From the NCBI RefSeq assembly GCF_029633865.1, contig NC_079219.1:14735046-14799045 (forward strand): DNA of 64,000 nt, written 5' to 3'. This document shows, piece by piece, positions 1-9,114 of the stretch. A program made the position numbers and the translations under genes. Source of the DNA: Lampris incognitus. Its lineage: Eukaryota; Chordata; Actinopteri; Lampriformes; Lampridae. The notes beneath the pieces were generated by a model. The model saw only the letters and a program-made list of their open reading frames with translations, ran no database searches and had not been told where the DNA came from. Every line of letters begins with the position of its first letter. Position 1 is the first letter of the stretch.

Positions 1-2454
1 TTCAAAGTCCAGTTCTGGACCATCCTGCTGTTTTTGGTTACTGCAGGTCTGTAACCTGCACATGTCTGTGCATGGAAGTCCATTTGACAGGCACATGCAG
101 CTTGGCATTTTGCATGAATGCACACACTTGCATGTTAGCATTTCCAAGACCACATCTGGTGCAGGTGGGGAGCGCATCCAGTAAATGGCCAGCTTGCCTT
201 CATCGTCTGTCCATCCATACTCAGTAGGGCTTGGCACCACAGGGTTAGCCTGCAGACAGCACTTCCATATTGCTGCCTGATAGTTGGCTCGTTGAACATG
301 CATAGAGAGACAGTCTCTACATGGTGGCAGCTGGCTGGACTCAACCTCTCCCCTTTTGGTGCAGAAGAGCTGGTAACGCAGTTTGTTCACCTCAGCAGTG
401 CTGCTATTAGCAACATACATCCGACAGGTGAACTGCTCAATTTTCTGGAACAGCTCATCACTCACATTCCATGTCTGTCCCAGTTGACTAAAAGTCTCTT
501 GGCAGGAAGTGTGCTTTCTCACTATCTTCAGGGCATTCAGCTTCCCTCGACCAGCGAATGCACTGACAGTGTCGCAGCCTGTGAAGGCATGTAAGCCAAT
601 TAGGCTGTCACAGATGCTGTCTCCAAGTGAACTTGCCAGTTTGGTGATGTCGACAAACCGTGTGCGGTTCTGAGTCCCATACTTCTGGTAGATGGGACAG
701 GTGATGTCCTTCTGGAAGCCAAGACAAAGCACCATGACATCAGTGTCCTCAGCTGTGATGATAACTGACTTTGAGCCCGCATTTGCTGCATGCAATGCAT
801 GCAGGAGCAGACGGGTGTCAGCTTCTTCATGTGTGGAGTGCAGTTCTGCTGCTTCCTCACACCCATCTTCTGTCAACTTGTAGCAGGTTTCCTCACAGGT
901 CATGTACAACACCTTGCCATGCAGCATAGCTCTGTATCGTGGGAGTTTCCACTCTTCCACCAGAAACTTGATGAGACTGGTCTTGTTGGAGGAACTGCAC
1001 AGAAATTTTCTCCACTGCTGGACATGGTGTCCCCCTGCAAGACTCTTGTACTGGAGAGTGATGTCTCCACCCCGGTTCAGTCGTTCAGCATCTTTGATCG
1101 AAGTCTGGTGACAGACATCAAAAACAACATCAATCCTCCCACTCTGTGCTCCCTCATGGAGGACCTGGGTCAAGGCTGACTCTGCCACCTGTGCAAAGGT
1201 TTTGTTGTTGCCATTCATTTTTTGGACCAGGCTCATCCCATCAATGATGGAAGTAGATGGGATTGGGATGTCTTCTGCCGGAGATACATACTTTTCAAGC
1301 TCTCTGGCAAGTGCAGCCTTGTTTGTTTTTCGTAAGGACCCATCAGCATTTGCCAGTGCCCATGGTAGTGGGCCCAATGGGTAGGCAAGGACATCCTTCA
1401 GATTCACCTTCTTGCTTTCAGCCACCAGGATCATGTGACTGAAAAGGTTTCTATCTGCCTTCAGAACCACATCCTGTGCTTTCTTTCCATGAGCTTGTTT
1501 TGTGCTGACATTGGAGAATGTTTTCAGACTTTGCTTGGTCATCTTGTCGTGGAATTTCACAGGTGGTGGGTCTGCATCTAACCTTGTTTGCTGGAATGCT
1601 TGGTAGGCCTCTTCTCCTTTCTCAAGAGCTCTCAAGAGATCTATGGTCACATCAGGTGGAGCCATGTTGCCAGTGGAGAGGCTAACCAAATCAATCTCAT
1701 CAGGGGACATAGGATTGAGCCAGTTATTCTCCATAAGGTCCATGAGAGACTGGACATCTGCTTCATCTCTCTTGATCCTTGGACTCTGTAGATCTGGATG
1801 AGACCATTTGCACCTGCCTTGACCTGTCAGGTCTCTCAGCTGTCTGAGGTACATGCTTCTATACTCAGCTGTGAGATAATATTTGGTCACAGCTCCTGGC
1901 TTCAAGCTGAATCCCTTTGTCCCTCCAGCTGTTTGGGTGTCTTTGTTCACCGTTTCTTCTATAGCTTGGTCAACAGGGATTCGGCCAAAGGGATTGGTGG
2001 AGCCCAGTTGGACTGAGAAGCCTCCTTCCATGAATTCTGTGTACACATCTGGGTGTGTGATGGGCAGCTCAGACATCTGGGCGTAGTAGTAGGGGAGGTA
2101 GCGTGCATAATTCATCCTGTCATAAGCAAAGCACCATGGGATCATTGCTCGAATGCTAGCCAAGTGTAGCATCCAGTCTCCCTCTCTGGATGCTCGGATG
2201 AGCCCCAACAAGATTTCAACCATGTCCAAATAGGACATCTAGAAGTTCGAGAGGCTGCCGTTTCCACCTCTAAGGAACTCACGGTAGACTTCAAATAGAT
2301 CCATGATGCGTGTACAAGAGCTGTTCTCGAGGACCTCCTTCAAAGCATGTTGTGAGACTTCTTTCCCAAGGCTGTCAATGGTCTTCAGTGTCTCATTCAG
2401 GTGAACCATGTCATTCCTGTGAGTTTCTTCCAACCAGGACAGGAAACCATTCAA
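1..2454 (-). CDS. C-terminal half of unnamed large zinc/PIN-like family protein (open at left edge)
   Basis: This continues the reading frame of the 2461-4632 ORF. With about two breaks, the single minus frame covers 4632 down to base 1 (about 1544 codons) and has no stop at the window edge. From 2238 to 1 it is open throughout (746 codons). Visible parts: a tyrosine-rich segment (RYLPYYYAQM) near 2060-2110; a set of acidic motifs, HEEADT (about 825-840), AEDTDVM (about 737-760) and GCDTVSAFAGRGK (about 545-585), spaced as in PIN/FEN1-like nucleases; and a cysteine-rich tail near 48-135 (CKC, CKMPSCMC, CTDMC, C) resembling CXC/tesmin-type modules. I recognise the sequence as a repetitive, unannotated family of fish and marine invertebrate genomes, but I know no name for it. 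The nuclease reading is inferred from motif spacing only. It could be a mobile element protein or a domesticated multicopy gene. Confidence 0.6.
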
Positions 2455-2460
2455 GGTCAG

Positions 2461-4632
2461 TCACATGAGAGCCTCATACAGGAGCTTGTGTAGTCGCACT
2501 GCCCTGTTGTACTTGCGGCCATCCATAACACCAGCAATTGAGCCTTCTGCAATCATGCCAGACTCAATGCAGAGGTCTTTGAGTCCAGCATCTTGGAAAC
2601 GCTTTCCTATTATTGCCAGCAGTGTGCAGATGGTGTGGAATACCCCAAGCCTAACGATGATATCATGGAACTTGTCATGGTGTTTCCATGTGATCTCGGC
2701 AGCCTTCGCATACAGGGCTTGGTCAAAGACACAGACAATCTTCCTCAGGCCTAAGCACTGCATGATGCTCAGTGACTGGTTAAGCACCTCGTTGACAGTA
2801 GACATTTGTGTCGCTGGAGCATTGATGGTAGGCAGATAGCCTATATTGTCGGGGATGACCGTCATCTCTCCTCGAGTCAGGATGTTGAAGCCTGTCCAGC
2901 TGCTGACTGACTGTTCTTCTTGTTGTGACATGCGTGCTAGGACCCAAAGGAGGTTTTTCTCTCTGGCAAGCTTAGTATTGGCTGCAGTATCGGCATCTGA
3001 CTTTTTGCTTTGTGGTGGCCCTACCCGTTGTCCAGCATTGTAAGTTGGTAACATTGGTGGGGGTCCATCAATGCTTCTCTTCTTTGTTTTGGGAACAGTG
3101 GGCATGGGTTGGACAGGAAGTGGGTTGACTGGCTTTGCTTGCACAGCAATCCCATTGACTCTGTGAGATGTTCCCTCACCACTGACAGTTTCTTCAAGAC
3201 GGTCGATATTGTCCCAGGCTAAAGTTGTGAATATGCCAGAATGGATGTTAGCTGGAAGGGCAATGCCACTCCCTGATGATGAGAGTTTCTGGAGACACAG
3301 GGCAGTGTTGATCTCTTCCATCTGTGAATAGGACACACTGTGACCAAGTCGGTTGAGGATGTTTATCAACTCTACATTTCCTGTCAACGATTTGACACTG
3401 AATGGCAGAACAATGTGCTTGGAAGGCTTGGTACTTCCACATGTCACTGCATATACTATGTCATGGCCAAATGACTGCAGAAGGCACTGCCCTCTCTGGG
3501 ATGCATGATCAGGATCATTTGAGCCTGTGAGTAGAGAGTACAGGAAGATAATGAGCGACTCTGGAATGGTAGGACATTCTGCTTCTGGTTTGACTTCAGG
3601 CGGCCAGGTTTGAGGAACATCTTGACTTTTAATGTCTGCTCTCAATTTGATGGCTGCTTTGGCTATAACATCTTGTGCACTGACACTTTTCAGGGTCTGC
3701 AGCTCCCTTTTGAGAGACTGATTTTCTTTGGCAAGTTCCCTCATGGACAAGTTATCAGGATAGAGGAGGAATTTTCCTTTCTCATCAGGGAATATCTGCA
3801 AGGCTCCAGCAAACTCACTCTCCAGGTTTCGCCTTATGTGCTTCTTGGTTGATTCCTTGACTTGGGCAATGCCTTGGGAGTTCATTGAAGCTACCAGTCT
3901 AGAAGAGAGATCAGTCATTGTCATCACTTGAGGATTGCCAAAAAGCTCCATCCTGATGAAGAGGAACAGCTCATTGTATGCCTTATTCACAGCAGCTTCA
4001 TACTGGGCTGCAGCATCATCATCTTCATTGCTGGCAACCTCTCCTTTGGAAACTTCTTCTTTGGTGTAAAGTCTATAGCATGACCTGTGGTAGTTCCCTT
4101 CAGCTGCTACAAGGTCTCTACTCACAATGGCAAGGATTCTGCTGTCCCTTTTCTTTGTGGCTGCACTCCTGATCTTTGCATCAGCTCGCAGTTCTCGACA
4201 CTGCACCAGTACTTCTCTCGTATTCTGTCTCTTGGAATATTTGCTGTTTTTCTGACAAAATGTGCACTCTGCATCATAAGTCCTAGATGTACTTGGAGCA
4301 TGTCGAGCTACTCTCTTAGATGGTTTCTCTTCAGCAGAGACACAACTTTTCTTTTCTTTTGCAAGGAGGCCATCAAGAATTTGCTTCATAGTGAAGATAC
4401 TGCGACACTTTCTGTGGTAGTAGATTGCTGGAATCTGTCCCTCAGGAATGTCTTTTGCCAGTTTCAAAACTGGTGCATGATTTTGTATCTGAGCTGCCCT
4501 GTGCAGAGTTCTCCATGAGTCGACACTTTGTAGTGAAACCAGCTTATCTGTATCATCAGAACAGTGGATAATGCACTCCACCCGTGGGCGCTTTGGTATT
4601 GGGTAAAAACTTGCTTGTTCACCAGTGGCCAT
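2461..4632 (-). CDS. N-terminal half of the unnamed large family protein (723 codons)
   Basis: This single-exon 723-residue ORF starts at the ATG at 4632. Two similar metal-binding-like modules are visible. In the first, C20, H23 or C24 pair with H73 and C76 in a YHRKC motif. In the second, C123 and C126 pair with H182 and C185 in a YHRSC motif followed by YRLYT. Both share the pattern C-x2-C ... YHxxCxxxxT, which suggests a duplicated zinc module. A Lys/Glu-rich stretch of about 45 residues near residue 300 (ENQSLKRELQTLKS) looks like a short coiled coil. No reverse transcriptase, tyrosine recombinase or classic DDE pattern was seen. The same frame continues in the 1-2454 segment after a break. 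The lack of introns over more than 4.6 kb, next to intron-rich genes, suggests a mobile or retrocopied origin. Function is unknown. Confidence 0.6.
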   Translation of the reverse strand: MATGEQASFYPIPKRPRVECIIHCSDDTDKLVSLQSVDSWRTLHRAAQIQNHAPVLKLAKDIPEGQIPAIYYHRKCRSIFTMKQILDGLLAKEKKSCVSAEEKPSKRVARHAPSTSRTYDAECTFCQKNSKYSKRQNTREVLVQCRELRADAKIRSAATKKRDSRILAIVSRDLVAAEGNYHRSCYRLYTKEEVSKGEVASNEDDDAAAQYEAAVNKAYNELFLFIRMELFGNPQVMTMTDLSSRLVASMNSQGIAQVKESTKKHIRRNLESEFAGALQIFPDEKGKFLLYPDNLSMRELAKENQSLKRELQTLKSVSAQDVIAKAAIKLRADIKSQDVPQTWPPEVKPEAECPTIPESLIIFLYSLLTGSNDPDHASQRGQCLLQSFGHDIVYAVTCGSTKPSKHIVLPFSVKSLTGNVELINILNRLGHSVSYSQMEEINTALCLQKLSSSGSGIALPANIHSGIFTTLAWDNIDRLEETVSGEGTSHRVNGIAVQAKPVNPLPVQPMPTVPKTKKRSIDGPPPMLPTYNAGQRVGPPQSKKSDADTAANTKLAREKNLLWVLARMSQQEEQSVSSWTGFNILTRGEMTVIPDNIGYLPTINAPATQMSTVNEVLNQSLSIMQCLGLRKIVCVFDQALYAKAAEITWKHHDKFHDIIVRLGVFHTICTLLAIIGKRFQDAGLKDLCIESGMIAEGSIAGVMDGRKYNRAVRLHKLLYEALM

Positions 4633-4776
4633 ATTCAGTCAGTTTTCACCTGCCACATACAAACAAATACATGTAACTTAGGTGTATGAACACTACTAAA
4701 ACAAAGTTTACTTTGCTTCACCAGCGTCATATTACCATTATTTATCTTACATAGCCACAAATAGATACATTACCTA

Positions 4777-4789
4777 GTTGCTATGCAAC
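4777..4789. promoter_or_regulatory. RFX X-box-like inverted repeat
   Basis: GTTGC-TAT-GCAAC is a perfect 5-bp inverted repeat with a 3-bp spacer, about 145 bp upstream of the ATG of the unnamed gene. It resembles the X-box bound by RFX factors. A 10-bp palindrome can occur by chance, so this is only a candidate. Confidence 0.2.
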
Positions 4790-4914
4790 AGCTGTATTTT
4801 GTCCACATGAGGCCGCTAAAATCAACACAAGATGAAAGTTCCTCGTAGCCACTTTAACTAATCATATTAACATATACATTAAAAGAACATGCTAACATTA
4901 TGGGAAATTAGCTT

Positions 4915-5230
4915 ACAATCTTCTCCAGAGTGAGACAAGAAGATAGATACCAGTTTCCTCTATATGTGTTTAGTAGAAAGCTATCTGGCTGCACGTTAGC
5001 CTAGCTTAGCACAATGAATGGAAGTACACAGTACTGGTTATCCTTGGTTGTTGGCCAACTAAGAACTGTCCCAGAGTTTAAGCTAGGCTAATCAGTACCA
5101 GGGGTGTTGAAATGCTATATTTGTAAAAATCTGGGCAAATACACAATCGTGAGAGGCACAGAAACAGGTTTCCTGAAAGAAAAATGAAATAGCTGCTCAT
5201 TTGGAAAGGTTATCATGTATTATTTTACTT
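4915..5230. repeat. Fish-type interspersed repeat (short non-coding)
   Basis: The phrases 'tctccagagtgagacaag', 'gttagcctagcttagcacaa' and 'gctaggctaatcag' are typical of short interspersed repeats common in teleost genomes. Recognition is from memory of such sequences. The boundaries are approximate and the class (MITE or SINE) is not settled. Confidence 0.3.
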
Positions 5231-5920
5231 CTGTTAGTGTACCAAATAAAATGGCACCAGTGAAGTTGTGTCACCTTGGGTGATATCGATATCTGGTCTG
5301 ACCCATGGACTAACTGGCTTTGGTCTAGTTAGTTTCTTAGTAATAATGCCCTTCTAATTTAAGGTTCACAGTCACCTCACACAATGAAATAGTATGGGTA
5401 TATTATACATTTCCTGAATCTTTACAGTCCTGTGAGTATTCCAGTTTTTGTGTTTTGTGTCCCTGATATTCCTAGATGCCACAGGGCTAAAAGAAAGTGT
5501 ATAGTTTAGGCGAACATTGCAGAAAGATGTGTGTTATTGACGGGTTGAAGAGCTCAAGTGACCTCTATATTTGTGAGAAATATCCACAACAGGGCTTGAA
5601 TGAAAGCTAAGAAGGTCCCCTTTAAAATGATACCAAAGACAATATTATAGAACATTGAAAAATGTCCTGACCATGAGGCTAAACCAGGATATGCACCAGC
5701 GTCTAAAATGCAATTTACTTTAGGGGGTGGTTAACTTCATGAGCTGATAACTGTGATACAGCTGCCACTCAGGAATGGTTATCATACCAAAATATCATCT
5801 ACAGACATGGATCCTTTCAAAAATTATAAGTAAGTTTTGCCACCTTGAGTGTACCGAAATAGGAAATTTTGGGCTCTGGCCCATGGACTATATGAGGTCA
5901 GCTCCTTAACCCATGAACAC

Positions 5921-5968
5921 TGCAGTGCTGAAACGATCGGTCGGTTAATCAGTCAGTCGACAGAAAAT
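5921..5968. mobile_element. Terminal fragment of hAT-like 'AATCG' MITE
   Basis: The stretch reads gctgaaacgatcggtcggtt followed by aatcagtcagtcgacag. It matches the end of the hAT-like MITE seen more completely at 41262-41637, which ends in attaatcgactgatcgtttc. Only one end is present. Confidence 0.4.
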
Positions 5969-6020
5969 AAAACTATATCAAAGGAAGTCTGTGAATGTTC
6001 CCATTCATCCAGGTCATGGT

Positions 6021-6129
6021 TATCCAAAGGAGTTGAATCCAGTGCAACTGGACTTGGTATATATCCGTGATGGTATATATCACGGATATATACCAAATCC
6101 AGTTGCACTTGATTCAAGTCCTTTGGATA
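6021..6129. repeat. 51-bp-arm hairpin (inverted repeat)
   Basis: The left arm is 6021-6071 and the right arm 6079-6129, separated by a 7-bp loop. The arms differ at only about five positions. The arm core (gttgaatccagtgcaactgg) is related to the Penelope terminal motif gttgaatcagttcatctgga found nearby at 6143, 8066 and 53113. The hairpin therefore probably arose from a head-to-head Penelope end. Confidence 0.7.
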
Positions 6130-6333
6130 TATCAAAGGAAGTTGAATCAGTTCATCTGGACACAACGTTTATTGAGAGAGAAACGTTTCATCACTCATCT
6201 AAGTGATGTCCCGATGTGCACATCCTTGATAGGAGGGCCGCTGGTTTGAACGGGGAATCAAAGAGGCCAGCTATGTGAAGAGGGAATGACCATCACTGAA
6301 CCGGGGGTGGGCTAAGAGTGCATCTGTCACTAT

Positions 6334-6820
6334 TGTAGCGAAGTCGGAGGACAACGCAACCACAGGAACTGCCGCGGCCGGGAAGCAAACAAGTATCGCC
6401 CGCACCGCAGGAGACATCGCTAACCGCTCGACTAAAGGGTCAGACCCGCCACCCAGCGGCCAACGTGTCTTCTTATCCATGCACGTTACACTACCGCCCT
6501 CCTTCGGGAGGCGCGTCCCCGCGCTTAAGCGTATCAGCTCCTTCACGCCGTAGGGCGCATGCGCTTCCGATGGCCTTACGGTCTTTCCATCCCACTTCTG
6601 ACACCAATGTAGCGAATACGGGGGACAACGCAACCACAGGAACTGCCGCGGCCGGGAAGCGAACCCGTATCGCCCGCGCCATTAGACACGCTGGCCGCTG
6701 ATTGGCGGGTCTGACCCTTTAGTCGAGCGGTTAGCGATGTCTCCTGCGGTGCGGGCGATACGGGTTCGCTTCCCGGCCGCGGCAGTTCCCGTGGTTGCGT
6801 TGTCCCCCGTATTCGCTACA
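6334..6820 (-). mobile_element. LTR miniature (TRIM-like), rearranged copy
   Basis: Read on the minus strand, this contains a 157-bp LTR (6334-6490), a 117-bp internal part (6491-6607) that begins with the tRNA-Leu primer site, and part of a second LTR (6608 to about 6680). That second LTR is fused to an inverted LTR in plus orientation ending at 6820. The unit is flanked by ctat at 6330-6333 and ctac at 6821-6824, a likely 4-bp target duplication inside the Penelope 3' tail. It has no coding capacity. It is a non-autonomous fossil with one inversion-type rearrangement. The LTRs carry tRNA-like A and B boxes (see the 21921-22321 copy). Confidence 0.65.
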
Positions 6821-6929
6821 CTACCTTACAATGATGTGATTGGAAATATTCCCAAATCCTCTGTGAATAGTACACATGGCCATTGTAACTCTAGTTAATG
6901 GTCACAAAAATGTGCATACCCTGTAGGAA

Positions 6930-7196
6930 GTGGAAAAGAGGGCTCTGATGTCCTATCCAGGGACAACACTTGGCCATTGGCTCAGATTTGTGGACGACAC
7001 CTGGGTTAAAATTAAAGCTCTTGATGTACCACCTTTCACCGACCACATGAACTCTGTGGACAACCACATCAAGTTCACCAGGGAGGAGGATGTGAAAAAT
7101 GGCAGGTTAGCCTTCTTAGACTGGGAAATTGCAATTGGTGATGGGGGACATTTGATTGCTGACGTTTACCGTAAACCAACACATACTGATCACTAA
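6930..7196 (+). pseudogene. Penelope reverse transcriptase fragment
   Basis: The 88-residue ORF contains FVDDTW (the RT catalytic YVDD-type box), DNHIKFTREED, LAFLDWEIAIG and VYRKPTHTD. These are hallmark strings of Penelope-like RT C-terminal domains. The RT N-terminal part is missing. A short direct duplication of about 18 bp, ttaagtgtggttatccta, follows near 7325-7372. This is a dead fragment. Confidence 0.75.
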
Positions 7197-7568
7197 AGTT
7201 TGACTCTCATCATCCACTGGGGCACAAACTAGGAGTCATCAGGATGCTGTACCACCGAACTCACAACGTCCCCATCAACACAGTGGCCGGGGAAGAGGAG
7301 AAATCCCACATTAAACAGGCCCGGGTTAAGTGTGGTTATCCTAACTAAGCATGTTAAGTGTGGTTATCCTAAGACAGGAGAAGGACAACAGTTGCCTAAG
7401 CGTTAAACCAGTGGTGAGTCCATAAGTGGCGGAAAAAATCAGATGGGTATTTTCAACACACCGCGTCTCAGTTGCTTTCAAACCCCAAAACACACTGTGC
7501 CAGAAATTAGTCTACCCCAAGGATCGGGTCCCCCGGCACAAACAGAGCAATATAGTGTACACTGTTAA

Positions 7569-7881
7569 GTGCTAGGAGGAATGCCGTGACTTGTCCATTG
7601 GGGAAACTAAACAGACGCTGGCCAAGAGGATGGCACAACACAGGAGAGCTAACACGTCAGGCCAGGACTCCACCGTCTACACCCATCTACAGGCCAGTGG
7701 CCACTCTTTCAAGGATGAGGCTGTGCACATCCTTGATAGGGAGGAACGCTGGTTTGAACGGGGAGTCAAAGAGGCCATCTATGTTAAGAGGGAACGACCA
7801 TCCCTGAACCAAGGGGGGGCTAAGAGTACATCTGCCACCATCTTACAATGCTGCGATTGCAAACATTCCCAAATCCTCTGA
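7569..7881 (+). pseudogene. Penelope GIY-YIG endonuclease domain remnant
   Basis: The protein reads SIGETKQTLAKRMAQHRR ... ILDREERWFERGVKEAIYV. This matches the GIY-YIG-type endonuclease that follows the RT in Penelope-like elements, including the conserved RM.QHRR helix and the ERGVKEAIYV motif. The GIY part upstream is degenerate. It follows the RT fragment in the expected order with a collapsed linker between them. Confidence 0.7.
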
Positions 7882-7979
7882 ATAGTGCGCATGGCCGTTG
7901 AAAACTGTACTTAATGGTCAGATGCATATTTGTATATGAAACTAGTCGGTGGTTTCGGTCGTTATACCACTGTGTTGTT

Positions 7980-8167
7980 TATAAGGGTGAGGATACCTGC
8001 AGTCAGTTTAGACTGAAGAGGTCACTTAGACGAGTGATGTCCTGATGCATGCTCAATAATAAGGTTGAATCAGTTCATCTGGATACGTTTATTGACAGAT
8101 ACATTTCATAACTCATCTACGTGACCTCTTCAGTCTAAACTGACTGCAGGTATCCCCACCCTTATAA
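7980..8167. repeat. Penelope terminal inverted repeat pair
   Basis: Arm 7980-8032 (contains cctgcagtcagtttagactg) is the near-perfect reverse complement of arm 8115-8167 (contains cagtctaaactgactgcagg). The short stretch between them holds the gttgaatcagttcatctgga end motif. Mixed inverted and direct terminal repeats are known for Penelope-like elements. Confidence 0.65.
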
Positions 8168-8640
8168 ACAATAGTTTCATATGCAAATGTAGGCGTGACC
8201 ATTAACTAGAGTTTCAATGGCCATGTATTCACACAGGATTTTGGAACGGTTGCAATCACAGCATTGTAAGATGATGACAGATGGACTATTGATTGTACCG
8301 ATTGTTGATGTTTACCATAAACCAATACATACTGGTCAGTCCTTAAGGGTCTGACTCTCATCATCCACTGGAGCACAAACTAGGAGTCATCAGGACGCTG
8401 TGCCACCGAGCTGACACTGTCCCCACCGACACAGCAGCCGGGGAGGGGGAGAGGGGTCACTTAGATGAGTGATGAAGCATATCTGTCAATAAACGTTGTA
8501 CCCAGACGAACTAATTCAACCTTCTTTGATTAGATGAGTGATGAAACATTTCTCTCAATAAACGTCGAGTCTAAATGAACGGATTCAAATTTCTCTTGAT
8601 TTTCTTACCTGGATTATTGAGTGTGCATAAGGACATAATA

Positions 8641-8984
8641 CAATTACAATTTTGGCAACTAATCATTTAATTTAGTCATTGATCAAATGAAAAAAAATGT
8701 ACTGTTACAGCTTCACAAATGCAGAATTTGCTTGCCTTTCTCAGATTCATATCATGACATAACAAATTGAATTATACACATTCATATGACATCATTATGA
8801 AAACGGATACAAGTTTTGTCTGGCTGCTGGTCTTAGTGGAACAGTTTGAAGATATCCCTTTCAGTTCTTGTTTAGGCATTTGCCATTATTTTTGACATTT
8901 TTTTTTAGACCAAATGATTAATTGGCCAATTGGGTTGGGGGGGGGGATCAATATTGAAAATAATTGTTAGTTGCAGCCCTAGAA
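8641..8984 (-). mobile_element. hAT-like MITE (reverse orientation)
   Basis: The right end reads aataattgttagttgcagcc. This is the reverse complement of the family end seen at 41262-41637, where the element opens with tgtaactaacaattattttc. The interior contains the typical gattaattggccaattg stretch and a G run at about 8938-8946. No coding capacity. Confidence 0.5.
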
Positions 8985-9102
8985 TACGTTTCAGAAGCCA
9001 GGGAGCCCAAACACATTGAAAAAGCTCTTAGAACAATGTCAGAATAATTTTACTTTCGTAGGACATATGTATCGATATCTACATGGGTCAGTTCATCCTG
9101 GT

Positions 9103-9108
9103 TTTATT
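9103..9108 (-). terminator. Candidate poly(A) signal AATAAA of the tpbg-like gene
   Basis: AATAAA on the minus strand lies only 6 nt after the stop codon at 9115-9117. If it is used, the 3' UTR would be extremely short. Another downstream signal may be the real one. Confidence 0.3.
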
Positions 9109-9114
9109 GATGGA

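Larger units (their letters stand above)
4633..5850. other. Non-coding flank upstream of the unnamed family gene
   Basis: No coding signal was seen on either strand. The stretch is AT-rich. It holds a short X-box-like palindrome and one fish-type interspersed repeat, listed separately. No terminal inverted repeat that would mark the edge of a mobile element could be paired, because the other end of the unit lies outside the window. Confidence 0.5.
6132..8600 (+). mobile_element. Cluster of Penelope-like element fragments
   Basis: Several 5'-truncated and rearranged Penelope-like (PLE) pieces lie here. A terminal repeat at 6132-6210 leads into the end of a GIY-YIG domain (6217-6330). The 3' tail of that copy resumes at 6821-6905 after an LTR miniature inserted in it. 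A second copy runs from 6930 with the end of the reverse transcriptase, then the GIY-YIG domain, then 3' repeats. A third RT scrap lies at 8290-8460. Repeated motifs gttgaatcagttcatctgga and aacgtttcatcactcatcta mark the element ends. All copies are broken. Confidence 0.7.

Noticed and set aside
6271-6701. Short open frames on both strands in GC-rich DNA
   Set aside because: They lie inside the non-coding TRIM LTRs and interior and recur wherever those LTRs recur.
6712-6775. Possible true tRNA gene (A and B boxes)
   Set aside because: No acceptor stem closes, and the block recurs inside every LTR of the TRIM family. It is a tRNA-like promoter, not a tRNA gene.
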